Under the pieces are notes generated by a model. That model had not been told where the DNA came from, ran no database searches, and saw nothing but the letters and a program-made list of their open reading frames with translations. Of a stretch of DNA of 64,000 nucleotides, positions 1 to 8,218 are shown piece after piece; within the stretch, counting starts at the first letter, position 1, and each line of letters opens with the position of its first letter. The DNA is from Sphingomonas nostoxanthinifaciens. Its GTDB lineage: Bacteria > Pseudomonadota > Alphaproteobacteria > Sphingomonadales > Sphingomonadaceae. A program made the translations under genes and the position numbers. The stretch is from NCBI RefSeq assembly GCF_019930585.1, contig NZ_CP082839.1, positions 682,001 to 746,000 of the forward strand, written 5' to 3'.

Positions 1-49
1 TGGTGGAGAGCAGCTCGGCCTTCCGGGTGTCGTTGGTCGGGGTGTTCAT
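1..49 (-). CDS. N-terminal fragment of a gene leaving the window (possible deoxyhypusine/homospermidine synthase-like)
   Basis: An ATG at 49 on the minus strand follows an AAGGAG-type ribosome site (about 9 bases upstream) and opens a frame of 16 codons, starting MNTPTNDTRKAELL, before the window ends. The gene lies directly downstream of the ornithine decarboxylase-like gene on the same strand, with a hairpin between them. From memory of sphingomonad genomes, a deoxyhypusine-synthase-like homospermidine synthase often sits at this place and has a similar N-terminus. That naming is inference and cannot be tested with 16 residues. Confidence 0.55.
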   Translation of the reverse strand, partial: MNTPTNDTRKAELLST

Positions 50-112
50 GGAGGTGCGCTCCTTGCGGTGAGACCGCCGTCGTCGTTTGCGGGGACGCGG
101 AAACCCGAAAAG

Positions 113-138
113 CGGCGGGGCGACACGCCGCCCCGCCG
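113..138 (-). terminator. Rho-independent terminator candidate after the decarboxylase gene
   Basis: A perfect 9-bp GC stem (113-121 with 130-138) with an 8-base loop lies 25 bases beyond the minus-strand stop at 163. Read on the minus strand it is followed by CTTTTCGGGTTT, a modest T-rich tail. Confidence 0.6.
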
Positions 139-162
139 AAAACCTTCAATTATACCGCTGCG

Positions 163-1407
163 TTACAGCTTGAAGACGTTGGCCGTCCGCGTATCGAGCG
201 CTTCGCCCGCCTCGACGTAGAGGCTCGCCATCGGCTCGTCGGCGGCGATCATCGTCGCGCCATTGGTGAAGCCGTTGAACGCGGTGCGCATGGCCGAGCC
301 ATAAGCGCCGAGCATGCCGATCTCGATATAGTCGCCCGGCCCGATATCGGCCGGCAGCAGGAACGGGCCCGCCATGTGATCCATATCGTCGCAGGTCGGC
401 CCGTAGAAGCTGAACGGGATCGGCTTCGCATCCGAACCGCCCTCGCGGACCAACGTCACCGGGAAGCGCCAGCCGATATGCGCCGCATCGAACAGCGCGC
501 CATAGGCGCCGTCGTTGATGTAGAGCTGGTCGCCGCGGCGACGCTCCACGCGCACCAGCACGCTGGAATATTCGGCGGAGAGCGCACGGCCCGGCTCGGC
601 CCACAATTCGGCCGAATAGCTGACGGGCAGCGCCTCGAACGCATCGTGGATCGCGTCGAAATAGGCCTCCAGCGGCGCCGGAGTCATGCCCGGATAGACC
701 GAGGGGAAGCCGCCGCCGACGTCGATCACGTCGACCGTGACCGCCGCCTCGACGATCGCCGCGCGGACGCGGGCGAGCGCCTGGACATAGGCCTGCGGGC
801 TCATCGCCTGGCTGCCGACGTGGAAGCAGATGCCGAGCGCGTCCGCCGCCTGGCGGGCCGCGAACAGCAGCTCCTTGGTCTCGCCGGGCACCGCGCCGAA
901 CTTCGCGGCGAGGCTGAGCTTGGCGTGATCGGAGGAGACGCGCAGCCGCACGCAGAGCGTGAGGTCGCTTGCCGCCGTGCCGTCCTCGGCCGCGGTCGCG
1001 CGGACGATCTTTTCAAGCTCTTCCATCGAGTCGAGCGAGAAGGTGCGCACCCCATAGGTGTGGTAAGCGGCGGTGATCGCCTCCTCGGCCTTCACCGGGT
1101 GCATGAAGCAGAGCGTCGCCCGCGGCAAAGTCTCGGCCACAAGCCGCACCTCGGCGATCGAGGCGACGTCATAGTGGGTGATCCCGCCTTCCCACAGCAC
1201 CCGCAGCAGATCGGGCGAGGGGTTCGCCTTCACCGCGTACAGCGAGCGACCCTGGAACTTCTCGACGAAGAACCGGGCAGCGCGATGCGCAGCGTGCGGA
1301 CGAACGAGCGTGACCGGCTGAACCGGGCGCTCCTTGGCGATATCGAGACCGGCGACGGTCTTGACGGGGGTGGCAGCTAGCCCCAGCGCGCTATGATGCT
1401 TGTGCAA
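163..1407 (-). CDS. Ornithine decarboxylase-like type III PLP-dependent decarboxylase
   Basis: Protein of 414 residues of the alanine-racemase-fold (eukaryotic-type) ornithine/diaminopimelate decarboxylase family, which makes putrescine from ornithine in polyamine synthesis in the cytoplasm. The PLP lysine is Lys60 in YAVKANP. The phosphate-binding EPGR is at about 271-274. The catalytic cysteine Cys339 lies in PTCDDMD, matching the GPTCDxxD site of ornithine decarboxylases rather than diaminopimelate decarboxylases. I start at TTG 1407 because GGAGGT (1416-1421) lies 8 bases upstream; the longer in-frame ATG at 1461 lies upstream of that site and would add residues unlike the family. Some bacterial members also accept lysine, so substrate range is uncertain. 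The downstream fragment at 1-49 may belong to the same polyamine pathway. Confidence 0.9.
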   Translation of the reverse strand: MHKHHSALGLAATPVKTVAGLDIAKERPVQPVTLVRPHAAHRAARFFVEKFQGRSLYAVKANPSPDLLRVLWEGGITHYDVASIAEVRLVAETLPRATLCFMHPVKAEEAITAAYHTYGVRTFSLDSMEELEKIVRATAAEDGTAASDLTLCVRLRVSSDHAKLSLAAKFGAVPGETKELLFAARQAADALGICFHVGSQAMSPQAYVQALARVRAAIVEAAVTVDVIDVGGGFPSVYPGMTPAPLEAYFDAIHDAFEALPVSYSAELWAEPGRALSAEYSSVLVRVERRRGDQLYINDGAYGALFDAAHIGWRFPVTLVREGGSDAKPIPFSFYGPTCDDMDHMAGPFLLPADIGPGDYIEIGMLGAYGSAMRTAFNGFTNGATMIAADEPMASLYVEAGEALDTRTANVFKL

Positions 1408-1601
1408 ATCAAGGGACCTCCAATGCCGCAGGCAAGCCCACGGTCTACAGTTGATGTTCACTGCCTTGCGGTGGAAGTCCCATGGGGCAGCGGACGCGCT
1501 ACATAGGGAGGGGTGCCCCCCCTGTAAAGTTGCAATCGAACCACACGCAAAATGGTCGCACGGTTGTTGGATGAGCCGTGCAAAAACAAGGACTTAGTAA
1601 C
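1408..1601. promoter_or_regulatory. Divergent promoter region between decarboxylase and dehydratase genes
   Basis: A non-coding stretch of 194 bp separates two divergently transcribed genes. It holds the ribosome sites of both: GGAGGT for the minus gene and AAGGA (1588-1592) for the plus gene. I see no convincing -35/-10 pair or operator in it. Confidence 0.5.
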
Positions 1602-2549
1602 ATGAGGCAACCGTCCCGACAGGGCGTGGAACAGGCGCTCGATCGCGTCATGCGAGTCGTGACGCGCACGCCGCTGCTGCCAATGGGACATGGCGGGGCG
1701 CAGGCCTGGATCAAGGCCGAATCGCTGCAACGCGGTGGGGCGTTCAAGCTGCGCGGTGCTTACAATCGCATGGTCCAGATCGCGCCCGAGGATCGGCCGC
1801 GCGGGGTGGTCGCCTTTTCCTCCGGCAATCACGCGCAGGGCGTCGCGCGCGCGGCGCGGCTGCTGGAGATGCCGGCGATAATCGTGATGCCGGCCGATGC
1901 GCCGGCGGTGAAGCTGGCCGGCACGCGCGCGCTCGGCGCCGAGATCGTCACCTATGATCGCGCGACCGAAAGCCGCGAGGCGATCGCCGCCGATCTGGCG
2001 GCGCGGCGCGGCGCGGTACTGGTGCCGTCGTTCGACGATGTCGACGTGGTCGAGGGGCAGGGGACTGCGGGGCTGGAGATCGCCGCGGCGCTCGGCCACG
2101 TGCCGGCGCGCGTCATTGTGCCGTGCGGCGGCGGCGGGCTGGCGGCGGGGATCGCGCTTGCCCTGCCCGACGCCGAGATCGTCGTGGTCGAGCCCGAGGG
2201 ATGGGACGACATGCGCCGCTCGCTAGAGCTCGGCCATATCGTCGAGGTGCCGGCCGACGCGCCGCCGACCGCGTGCGACGCGCTCCAGTCGCGCCGCGTG
2301 GCGGACATCACCTTCGGCGCGCTCCATGCCGCCGGCGCGCGCGGCGTAGCGGTGAGCGAGGCGGAGATCCGCGCCGCGATGCGCTTCGCCTTCGCGCACG
2401 GGCTGGTGGTCGAGCCGGGCGGGGCGGTCGCGCTCGCCGCGTGGCTCGCCGGGCGGCTGACCGACGACGGCGCGGAGACGGTGATCGTCTGTTCGGGATC
2501 GAACATCGATCCGGCGGCGTTCGCGGCGGTGTTGCAGGAGGAAAAGTGA
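1602..2549 (+). CDS. Threonine/serine dehydratase-like PLP enzyme (fold type II)
   Basis: Protein of 315 residues of the threonine dehydratase / serine racemase family, expected to deaminate L-threonine or L-serine to the 2-oxo acid. The Schiff-base lysine is Lys49 in GGAFKLRGA. SSGNHAQG at 73-80 contacts the cofactor, and the glycine loop CGGGGL is at 175-180. There is no C-terminal ACT domain, so it resembles the catabolic or short type, not the isoleucine-sensitive biosynthetic IlvA. ATG 1602 is chosen over GTG 1578 because AAGGA (1588-1592) is spaced for it. The stop TGA overlaps the next start (TGATG), so the DUF72 gene is probably translated by coupling. Confidence 0.85.
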   Translation: MRQPSRQGVEQALDRVMRVVTRTPLLPMGHGGAQAWIKAESLQRGGAFKLRGAYNRMVQIAPEDRPRGVVAFSSGNHAQGVARAARLLEMPAIIVMPADAPAVKLAGTRALGAEIVTYDRATESREAIAADLAARRGAVLVPSFDDVDVVEGQGTAGLEIAAALGHVPARVIVPCGGGGLAAGIALALPDAEIVVVEPEGWDDMRRSLELGHIVEVPADAPPTACDALQSRRVADITFGALHAAGARGVAVSEAEIRAAMRFAFAHGLVVEPGGAVALAAWLAGRLTDDGAETVIVCSGSNIDPAAFAAVLQEEK

Positions 2550-3340
2550 TGGCGGGCGCAATCCGGGTCGGTATCGGCGGCTGGACGTTCGAGCCGTGGC
2601 GCGAGACCTTCTATCCCAAGGGCCACCCCAAGACGCGCGAGCTGGAGCATGCCAGCCGCCACGTCACCGCGATCGAGATCAACGGCACTTATTACTCGAC
2701 GCAGAAGCCCGCCACCTGGGCCGACTGGGCGAAGCGCGTGCCCGACGATTTCGTCTTCGCGGTCAAGGCGTCGCGCTTCTGCACCAACCGCAAGGTGCTG
2801 GCGGAGGCGGGTGAATCGATCGCGAAGTTCGTCAATCAAGGCCTGTCGGAGCTGGGGCCGAAGCTCGGGCCGATCCTGTGGCAGTTCATGGGCACCAAGC
2901 AGTTCGACCCGGACGATTTCGGCGCGTTCCTCGATCTGCTGCCGAAGGCGGTCGACGGCGTGCCGCTGACGCATGCGATCGAGCCGCGCCACGAAAGCTT
3001 CCGCACCCCCGCCTTCGTCGCGATCGCGCGCGCCGCCGGCGTCGCGATCGTGGTCGCCGATGCGCAGGATCATCCGCAGTTCGCAGACCTTACCGGCCCG
3101 TTCGTCTATGCGCGCCTGCAGGACGCGCACGAGGAGGTGCCGACCGGCTATGACGCGGCTGCGCTCGACCGCTGGGCGGAGGTCGCCAAGGGCTGGGCGG
3201 CCGGGGAGGCGCCCGACGGGCTGCGCTATATCGAGCCGCCCGCGCCTGCATCGGGCCCGCGCGACGTGTTCGTCTTCATGATCAACGGCGCGAAGGTGCG
3301 CGCGCCGGCCGCCGCGATGGCGTTGCTCGAGCGGGTGTGA
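2549..3340 (+). CDS. DUF72 family protein
   Basis: Protein of 263 residues starting MAGAIRVGIGGWTFEPWR and matching the DUF72 (YecE-like) family, which adopts a TIM-barrel-like fold and has no settled function. Family signatures include the N-terminal IGGWTF strand, EINGTYY near 50, an inner VKASRF segment and the conserved FVYARL strand. The ATG overlaps the stop of the upstream dehydratase by one base, and GGAGGAAAAG lies just before it, so both belong to one transcript. A functional link between the two is not evident. Confidence 0.85.
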   Translation: MAGAIRVGIGGWTFEPWRETFYPKGHPKTRELEHASRHVTAIEINGTYYSTQKPATWADWAKRVPDDFVFAVKASRFCTNRKVLAEAGESIAKFVNQGLSELGPKLGPILWQFMGTKQFDPDDFGAFLDLLPKAVDGVPLTHAIEPRHESFRTPAFVAIARAAGVAIVVADAQDHPQFADLTGPFVYARLQDAHEEVPTGYDAAALDRWAEVAKGWAAGEAPDGLRYIEPPAPASGPRDVFVFMINGAKVRAPAAAMALLERV

Positions 3341-3345
3341 GTATC

Positions 3346-3426
3346 GTCGCCCCGGACGTGCTCCGGGGCCCGCCTCCTTTGCTGACCCAACGGAGAAGCG
3401 GGATCCCGGATCACGTCCGGGATGAC
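3346..3426. repeat. Palindromic intergenic repeat, family A
   Basis: Arms 3346-3372 and 3399-3426 are nearly perfect reverse complements, sharing CCGGACGTG and the flanking CCGGG blocks. The spacer is about 26 bp. The element lies just beyond the DUF72 stop and could also act as a transcription terminator. Its sequence differs from the repeat at 5993-6087, so the genome appears to carry two palindromic repeat families. The 64-codon frame at 3337-3531 is created by this repeat and is not a gene. Confidence 0.75.
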
Positions 3427-3656
3427 GGAGGGGCCGCCCGGCCATCCCCATCCTATGATGTTGCACGTGCGCAACATTGGGATACCGCAATGTTCGGCCG
3501 CCGGACGGGTGTCTTGATCCCGACTTATTAGGCCAATAGCGGACCCATCAGCAGCCGAGGCACTCGGCCGAACTCGACAGAACAGATTGAAGCGACCGCA
3601 TCGCAGCGCCCCTCCGGGGAGCGCTGTCCGGTCGTGCGTCATCAATGGGGGACATC
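3427..3656. other. Non-coding leader upstream of the TonB-dependent receptor
   Basis: Together with the repeat at 3346-3426 this fills the 316-bp gap between the DUF72 gene and the receptor. I find no small gene with a ribosome site, no tRNA and no clear operator. The receptor promoter must lie here. Confidence 0.5.
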
Positions 3657-5978
3657 ATGACGAACACATTCCGCATCTCCGCGCTGCTGATTGGCGCATC
3701 CTTGCTCGCGATGGGCGGCTCGGGCACCGCGCTGGCGCAGGACGCCGCCGCCGCGCCGCAGGGCGACGCGCTCAGCGACATCGTCGTCACCGCCAATCGG
3801 CGCGAAGAGAATCTCCAGAAGGTGCCGGTGTCGGTCGCCGTCATCAGCGGCAACCAGCTGCGCAACTATACCGGCGGCGGCGACGATACGCTGCTGACGC
3901 TCGCCGGCCGTGTGCCCAGCCTGTACGTCGAATCGACCACCGGCCGCATCTTCCCGCGCTTCTACATTCGCGGCCTCGGCAATATCGACTTCTACCTCGG
4001 CGCGTCGCAGCCGGTGACGATCATCCAGGACGACGTCGTCCTCGAGCATGTCGTGCTGAAGTCGAACCCGGTCTATGACGTCAACCAGGTCGAGGTGCTG
4101 CGCGGCCCGCAGGGCTCGCTGTTCGGCCGCAACACCACCGCCGGCATCATCAAGTTCGACACCGCCCGCCCGACGCAGACGTGGCAGGGCCAGGCGCAGG
4201 CGACCTACGGCACCTACAACACCGCCACGCTCGACGCCGGCATCGGCGGCCCGATCGTGCAGGACAAGATCGCGTTCCGCCTGTCGGGCCTCGTCCAGCA
4301 TCGCGACAATTATGTCGACAACACCTATACCGGCCCCAGCGCCGACGGCACCGTCAGCCCCAAGAAGGACGTGATGGGCGGCTTCGACGAGAAGGACGTC
4401 CGCCTGCAATTGCTGCTGACGCCGACCGATCGCCTGTCGATCCTCGCATCGGGCCATGCGCGCGATTATTCGGGCACCTCGACCCTGTTCCTGCGCAACG
4501 CGCTGACCAAGGGCACCAACGTCTCGAACGCATCGCGCACCTCGGTCGCGTTCGACGAGGCGGACAACAATCCGCAGGCCTATCACACCTATGGCGGCTC
4601 GGTGAATGCGAGCTACGACCTCGGTGTCGCCAAGCTGACCTCGATCACCGCCTACGAGACAACCCACGGCTATAGCCGCGGTGATACCGACGGCGGCTTC
4701 CGCCAGCTGCCGCTCACCGCAGCGGGCGGCTGCATCGATTGCGGCGAATCGCAGGGCCGCATCCGCCGCCTCGGCCAGTGGACGCAGGAAGTGCGCCTCG
4801 CCTCGCAGGACGACGGCGCCTTCAAGTGGCAGGTCGGCGGCTTCTACTTCGACAGCCGCGACATCACCGAGTTCGACCAGCGTCGCTATTTCCTCACCGC
4901 GCCGTTCGTCGCCGCCAACAGCAACACCAACAATCCCGGCAATTACGTAGTGCTGCACGACGTCAACACGTCGTGGGCGGGCTTCGGTCAGATCAGCTAC
5001 ACGCTCGACAAGCTGACGATCACCGGCGGCGCGCGCTATACCGAGGATCGCAAGCACACCACCCTGCTGCAGGCCGCGACGACCGGCACGACAGTCAACT
5101 TCCCGGCGACCGCGCCGCGCGACGTGAAGCTGGTCGGCAAGGAGCCGAGCTGGGACGTGAGCGCGCTGTACGCCGCCAGCTCGGCGATCAGCCTGTATGC
5201 GCGCGTGGCCGACGGCTTCCGCGGGCCGACGATCCAGGGCCGCTCGGCGGTGTTCGGCTCGCCGTTCACGACCGCCAATTCGGAAAAGAACCTGTCGGGC
5301 GAAGTCGGCATCAAGACCAAGCTGCTCGACGACCGCGTCCACTTCAACCTGACCGGCTTCGGCTATCGGGTGAAGAACATCCAGCTCAACGGCAACGACG
5401 CCAACGGCAACGGCGTGCTGTTCAACGCGCGCAAGGCCGTGGCCTATGGCGCCGAAGCCGAGCTCGAGGTGCGGCCGGTGCGCAACCTGACGCTGAGCGC
5501 GGGTGCTAGCTACCTGCACAGCGAGATCAAGGACAAGAACGTCTACGCGCAGGTATGCGCGCTCAACGGCCAGGTCGTCTGCACCGTGCTCGATCCGACG
5601 ATCGTCGTGCGCGGCACCACCTACGCGCAGATCAATGGCGATCCGCTGCCCAACGCGCCCAAGTATAACATCAACCTAAGCGCGCATTACGACATTCCGG
5701 TCACCGCCTCGTCGAAGCTGTTCATCGAGAGCGACTTCAACCTGCAGGGCTATACGCAGTTCGTGCTGTACAAGACGCTCGAGTTCAACTCGAACGGCAA
5801 TTTCGAGGCGGGCGCGAAGCTCGGCTACGACTTCGCCGGCGGCAAGTATCAGGTGGCAGTGTTCGCGCGGAACATCACCAACGCGAAGAACCTGAAGGGC
5901 GTGATCGAGAATTACATGGCGGCGGTCTATAACGATCCGCGCATCATCGGCGTCTCGCTCGGCGCGCGCTTCCGGTAA
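3657..5978 (+). CDS. TonB-dependent outer-membrane receptor
   Basis: Protein of 773 residues with a signal peptide ending ALAQ/DAAAA at about residue 28, a plug domain opening ALSDIVVTANRREENLQ (typical of sphingomonad receptors) and a 22-strand barrel ending in VSLGARFR. Such receptors import large or scarce ligands using TonB energy. The plug contains the usual VEVLRGPQGSLFGRNTTAG block. ATG 3657 is preferred to 3645 because GGGGGA lies directly in front of it. It stands alone: no TonB-ExbB, hydrolase or regulator is adjacent, so the ligand cannot be inferred. A terminator hairpin at 6129-6162 probably ends its transcript. Confidence 0.92.
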   Translation: MTNTFRISALLIGASLLAMGGSGTALAQDAAAAPQGDALSDIVVTANRREENLQKVPVSVAVISGNQLRNYTGGGDDTLLTLAGRVPSLYVESTTGRIFPRFYIRGLGNIDFYLGASQPVTIIQDDVVLEHVVLKSNPVYDVNQVEVLRGPQGSLFGRNTTAGIIKFDTARPTQTWQGQAQATYGTYNTATLDAGIGGPIVQDKIAFRLSGLVQHRDNYVDNTYTGPSADGTVSPKKDVMGGFDEKDVRLQLLLTPTDRLSILASGHARDYSGTSTLFLRNALTKGTNVSNASRTSVAFDEADNNPQAYHTYGGSVNASYDLGVAKLTSITAYETTHGYSRGDTDGGFRQLPLTAAGGCIDCGESQGRIRRLGQWTQEVRLASQDDGAFKWQVGGFYFDSRDITEFDQRRYFLTAPFVAANSNTNNPGNYVVLHDVNTSWAGFGQISYTLDKLTITGGARYTEDRKHTTLLQAATTGTTVNFPATAPRDVKLVGKEPSWDVSALYAASSAISLYARVADGFRGPTIQGRSAVFGSPFTTANSEKNLSGEVGIKTKLLDDRVHFNLTGFGYRVKNIQLNGNDANGNGVLFNARKAVAYGAEAELEVRPVRNLTLSAGASYLHSEIKDKNVYAQVCALNGQVVCTVLDPTIVVRGTTYAQINGDPLPNAPKYNINLSAHYDIPVTASSKLFIESDFNLQGYTQFVLYKTLEFNSNGNFEAGAKLGYDFAGGKYQVAVFARNITNAKNLKGVIENYMAAVYNDPRIIGVSLGARFR

Positions 5979-5992
5979 GGTGCAGATCTAGC

Positions 5993-6087
5993 CGTCATCC
6001 CCGCGCAGGCGGGGATCCATAGGCCGAGCGGTCGCTCAAAGAGCGGACCGTTTGCGTGAATGGATTCCCGCCTGCGCGGGAATGACG
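5993..6087. repeat. Palindromic intergenic repeat, family B
   Basis: Two 27-bp arms (5993-6019 and 6061-6087) are reverse complements with two mismatches, each containing GCGCAGGCGGG or its complement. They flank a 41-bp centre that is itself partly palindromic around 6032-6048. This resembles the widespread CGTCATTCCCGC type of proteobacterial intergenic repeat. Confidence 0.85.
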
Positions 6088-6128
6088 AATATTGCTGTCG
6101 TCGCGCAGACGAAGCGGCGAACATGAAG

Positions 6129-6162
6129 GCCGGCGACGCAGCGATTGCGTCACCGGCTTTTT
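6129..6162 (+). terminator. Rho-independent terminator after the TonB receptor
   Basis: Arms GCCGGCGACGCA and TGCGTCACCGGC form a 12-bp stem with one mismatch and a 4-base loop, followed directly by TTTTT. It lies 150 bp past the receptor stop and just before the permease ribosome site. Confidence 0.65.
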
Positions 6163-6236
6163 CGTGTGCGCGGCGCGAACACGTCGCGGCGCATCGATCA
6201 GTCGACCTGCCGGCATCCGGCTGGCAAAGGCTGCGG

Positions 6237-7121
6237 ATGTTCGCCGCCTTCGCTCCGATCCTGTTCGTGCTCGTCTGGTCGACGGGTTTCATCGTCGCGC
6301 GGCTGATGGTGCCGCATGCCGCGCCCGAGCCGATCCTGTTCGCGCGGATGGCGCTGACCGCTTTGGTGCTGGCCGCACTGGCGGCGATGCGGCGCGAGAC
6401 GCTGCCGCGCGGGCGGCGGCTGATGCTCCATCTGCTCGCGGGCGCTTTGCTCAACGGCCTCTATCTGTGCTTGAGCTGGTGGTCGGTCGCGCGCGGGATG
6501 CCGGCGGGGATCATGTCGCTGCTCGGCGCGGCGCAGCCGCTCATCATCGCGGTCGCATCGTTCGCGCTGCTGGGTGAGCGGCTGCCGGGCAAGGGCTGGC
6601 TGGGCCTTGCGATCGGGCTGGCGGGCGTCGTGCTGGTGCTGGAGCCGCTGATCGCGCGGGGCTCGGTCGGCATGCCGCTGATCGCCGTGATCCCGGCGAT
6701 CGTCTCGATCGCGGTGATGGCGGCGGGCACGATGATCCAGCGCGGCGAGCTGGCGGGCGATCCGATCCTCGTCTCGGGCGCCGTCCAGAATTCGGCCGGT
6801 GCGGGCGTGGCGCTGCTCGCGTCGCTGCTGGCGGGGGATGCCCGCTGGAACGGCGGCGTCGCGCTGTGGGCGGGGCTGGCCTGGTCGGTGCTCGGCCTGT
6901 CGGTGACCGGCCTGTCCCTGCTCGTCTGGATGGTGCGCCACCAGGGCGCGACGCGGGTCAGCGCGCTGCTGCTGCTGGTGCCGCCGCTCGCCGCGCTGGA
7001 GGCATGGCTGCTGTTCGGCGAGACATTGCTGCCGCTCCAGCTCGTCGGTTTCGCACTGGCGCTGGGCGGGGTGCTGCTTGCGCGGGTGCGGCGGCGCGAG
7101 GCGGTGGTCGACCCGGCCTGA
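6237..7121 (+). CDS. EamA/DMT-superfamily inner-membrane transporter
   Basis: Protein of 294 residues with about ten hydrophobic segments arranged as two five-helix EamA repeats (helix pair FAPILFVLVWSTGFIVAR at the start, LLLLVPPLAALEAWLLFGE in the second repeat). Members export amino acids or metabolites; the substrate here is unknown. ATG 6237 follows AAAGG by 6 bases. The open frame runs upstream to 6060 through repeat B and the terminator, so that extension is not translated. The stop is 39 bp before the nitronate monooxygenase start, so both could be cotranscribed. Confidence 0.85.
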   Translation: MFAAFAPILFVLVWSTGFIVARLMVPHAAPEPILFARMALTALVLAALAAMRRETLPRGRRLMLHLLAGALLNGLYLCLSWWSVARGMPAGIMSLLGAAQPLIIAVASFALLGERLPGKGWLGLAIGLAGVVLVLEPLIARGSVGMPLIAVIPAIVSIAVMAAGTMIQRGELAGDPILVSGAVQNSAGAGVALLASLLAGDARWNGGVALWAGLAWSVLGLSVTGLSLLVWMVRHQGATRVSALLLLVPPLAALEAWLLFGETLLPLQLVGFALALGGVLLARVRRREAVVDPA

Positions 7122-7160
7122 TCGCTTGCGCCGGGCCGGCCGGCGGCGCATCGGGCGCGC

Positions 7161-8218
7161 GTGACCTTCTGCGATCGTCTCGGTCTGGTCGTCCCGCTCG
7201 TGCAGGCGCCGATGGCGGGCGTGTCGACGCCGGCGATGGCGGCGGCAGTGTCGCATGCGGGCGGTCTCGGCTCAATCGGCATCGGCGCGACCGATGCAGC
7301 AGGCGCGCGGGCAATGATCGATGCCGTGCGCGCGGGCACCGATCGGCCGTTCAACGTCAACCTGTTCGTGCATGCGACGCCGCAGCCCGATGCGGCGCGC
7401 GAGACGGCGTGGCTCGACTGGCTGCGGCCGCATTTCGCCGCATACGGCGCCGAGCCGCCCGCCGCGCTCCGAACCATCTACCGCAGCTTCGCCGACGATC
7501 CCGATATGCTGGCGATGCTGGTCGAGACGAAGCCGCCGGTGGTCAGCTTCCATTTCGGCCTGCCGTCGGCCGCGACGATCGCCGCGCTAAAAGCCACCGG
7601 CGCGCTGCTGCTGGCGACCGCGACCGGCCCGAGCGAGGCCGAGCAGGTCGCGCGCGCCGGGCTCGATGCCGTGGTCGCGCAGGGGATCGAGGCGGGTGGC
7701 CATCGCGGCGTCTTCGATCCTGCAGCACCTGACGATGCGCTCGGCACGATGGCGTTGACGCGGCTGCTCGTTCGACAGGGCACGCTGCCGGTGATCGCGG
7801 CGGGCGGGATCATGGACGGCGCGGGCATCGCCGCCGCGCTGGCGCTGGGTGCCGAGGCGGCGCAGCTCGGCACCGCCTTCATCGCCTGCGCGGAGTCGGC
7901 GGCGGACCCGGCCTATCGGCAGGCGCTGACCGGCCCGGCGGGCAGGCATACGCGGATGACAGCGCTGATATCGGGCCGCCCGGCACGCGCGCTGGCCAAT
8001 TGTTTCACTGCGCTGGAAGATGCGAGGGCCGCCCGCCACCGCCCGATTATCCGATCGCCTACGATGCGGGAAAAGCGCTCCACGCCGCCGCGCGTGCGAC
8101 GGGCGAGCATGGCTTCGGCGCGCAATGGGCGGGGCAGGGCGCGCCGCTCGCGCGCGCCATGCCCGCGGCCGATCTGGTGGCGACGTTGATCCGCGAGCTT
8201 GCGGCGGCGCGCCGTTAG
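7161..8218 (+). pseudogene. Nitronate monooxygenase, frameshifted near the 3' end
   Basis: The first part (GTG 7161 to about 8020) encodes an FMN-dependent nitronate monooxygenase / 2-nitropropane dioxygenase-like TIM barrel with QAPMAG at 15-20, the active-site segment GIEAGGHRG (His181) and the FMN-phosphate region [11 protein letters not shown]. Around 8015-8035 the frame changes: the expected C-terminus ([17 protein letters not shown] followed by [13 protein letters not shown] and a final helix) continues in the -1 frame to a stop at 8216-8218. The original frame instead runs on to 8189 as Arg-rich nonsense. A one-base loss in the GC-rich stretch explains this. It is either a real inactivating mutation or a sequencing/assembly error. 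The stop overlaps the convergent DAHP synthase stop. Confidence 0.8.

Noticed and set aside
3337..3531. A 64-codon plus-strand frame starting at the DUF72 stop.
   Set aside because: Most of it is translated palindromic repeat A, and it lacks a ribosome site of its own.
3642..5519. A 625-codon minus-strand frame opposite the TonB receptor.
   Set aside because: The receptor has a signal peptide, plug and barrel; the antisense frame has biased composition only.
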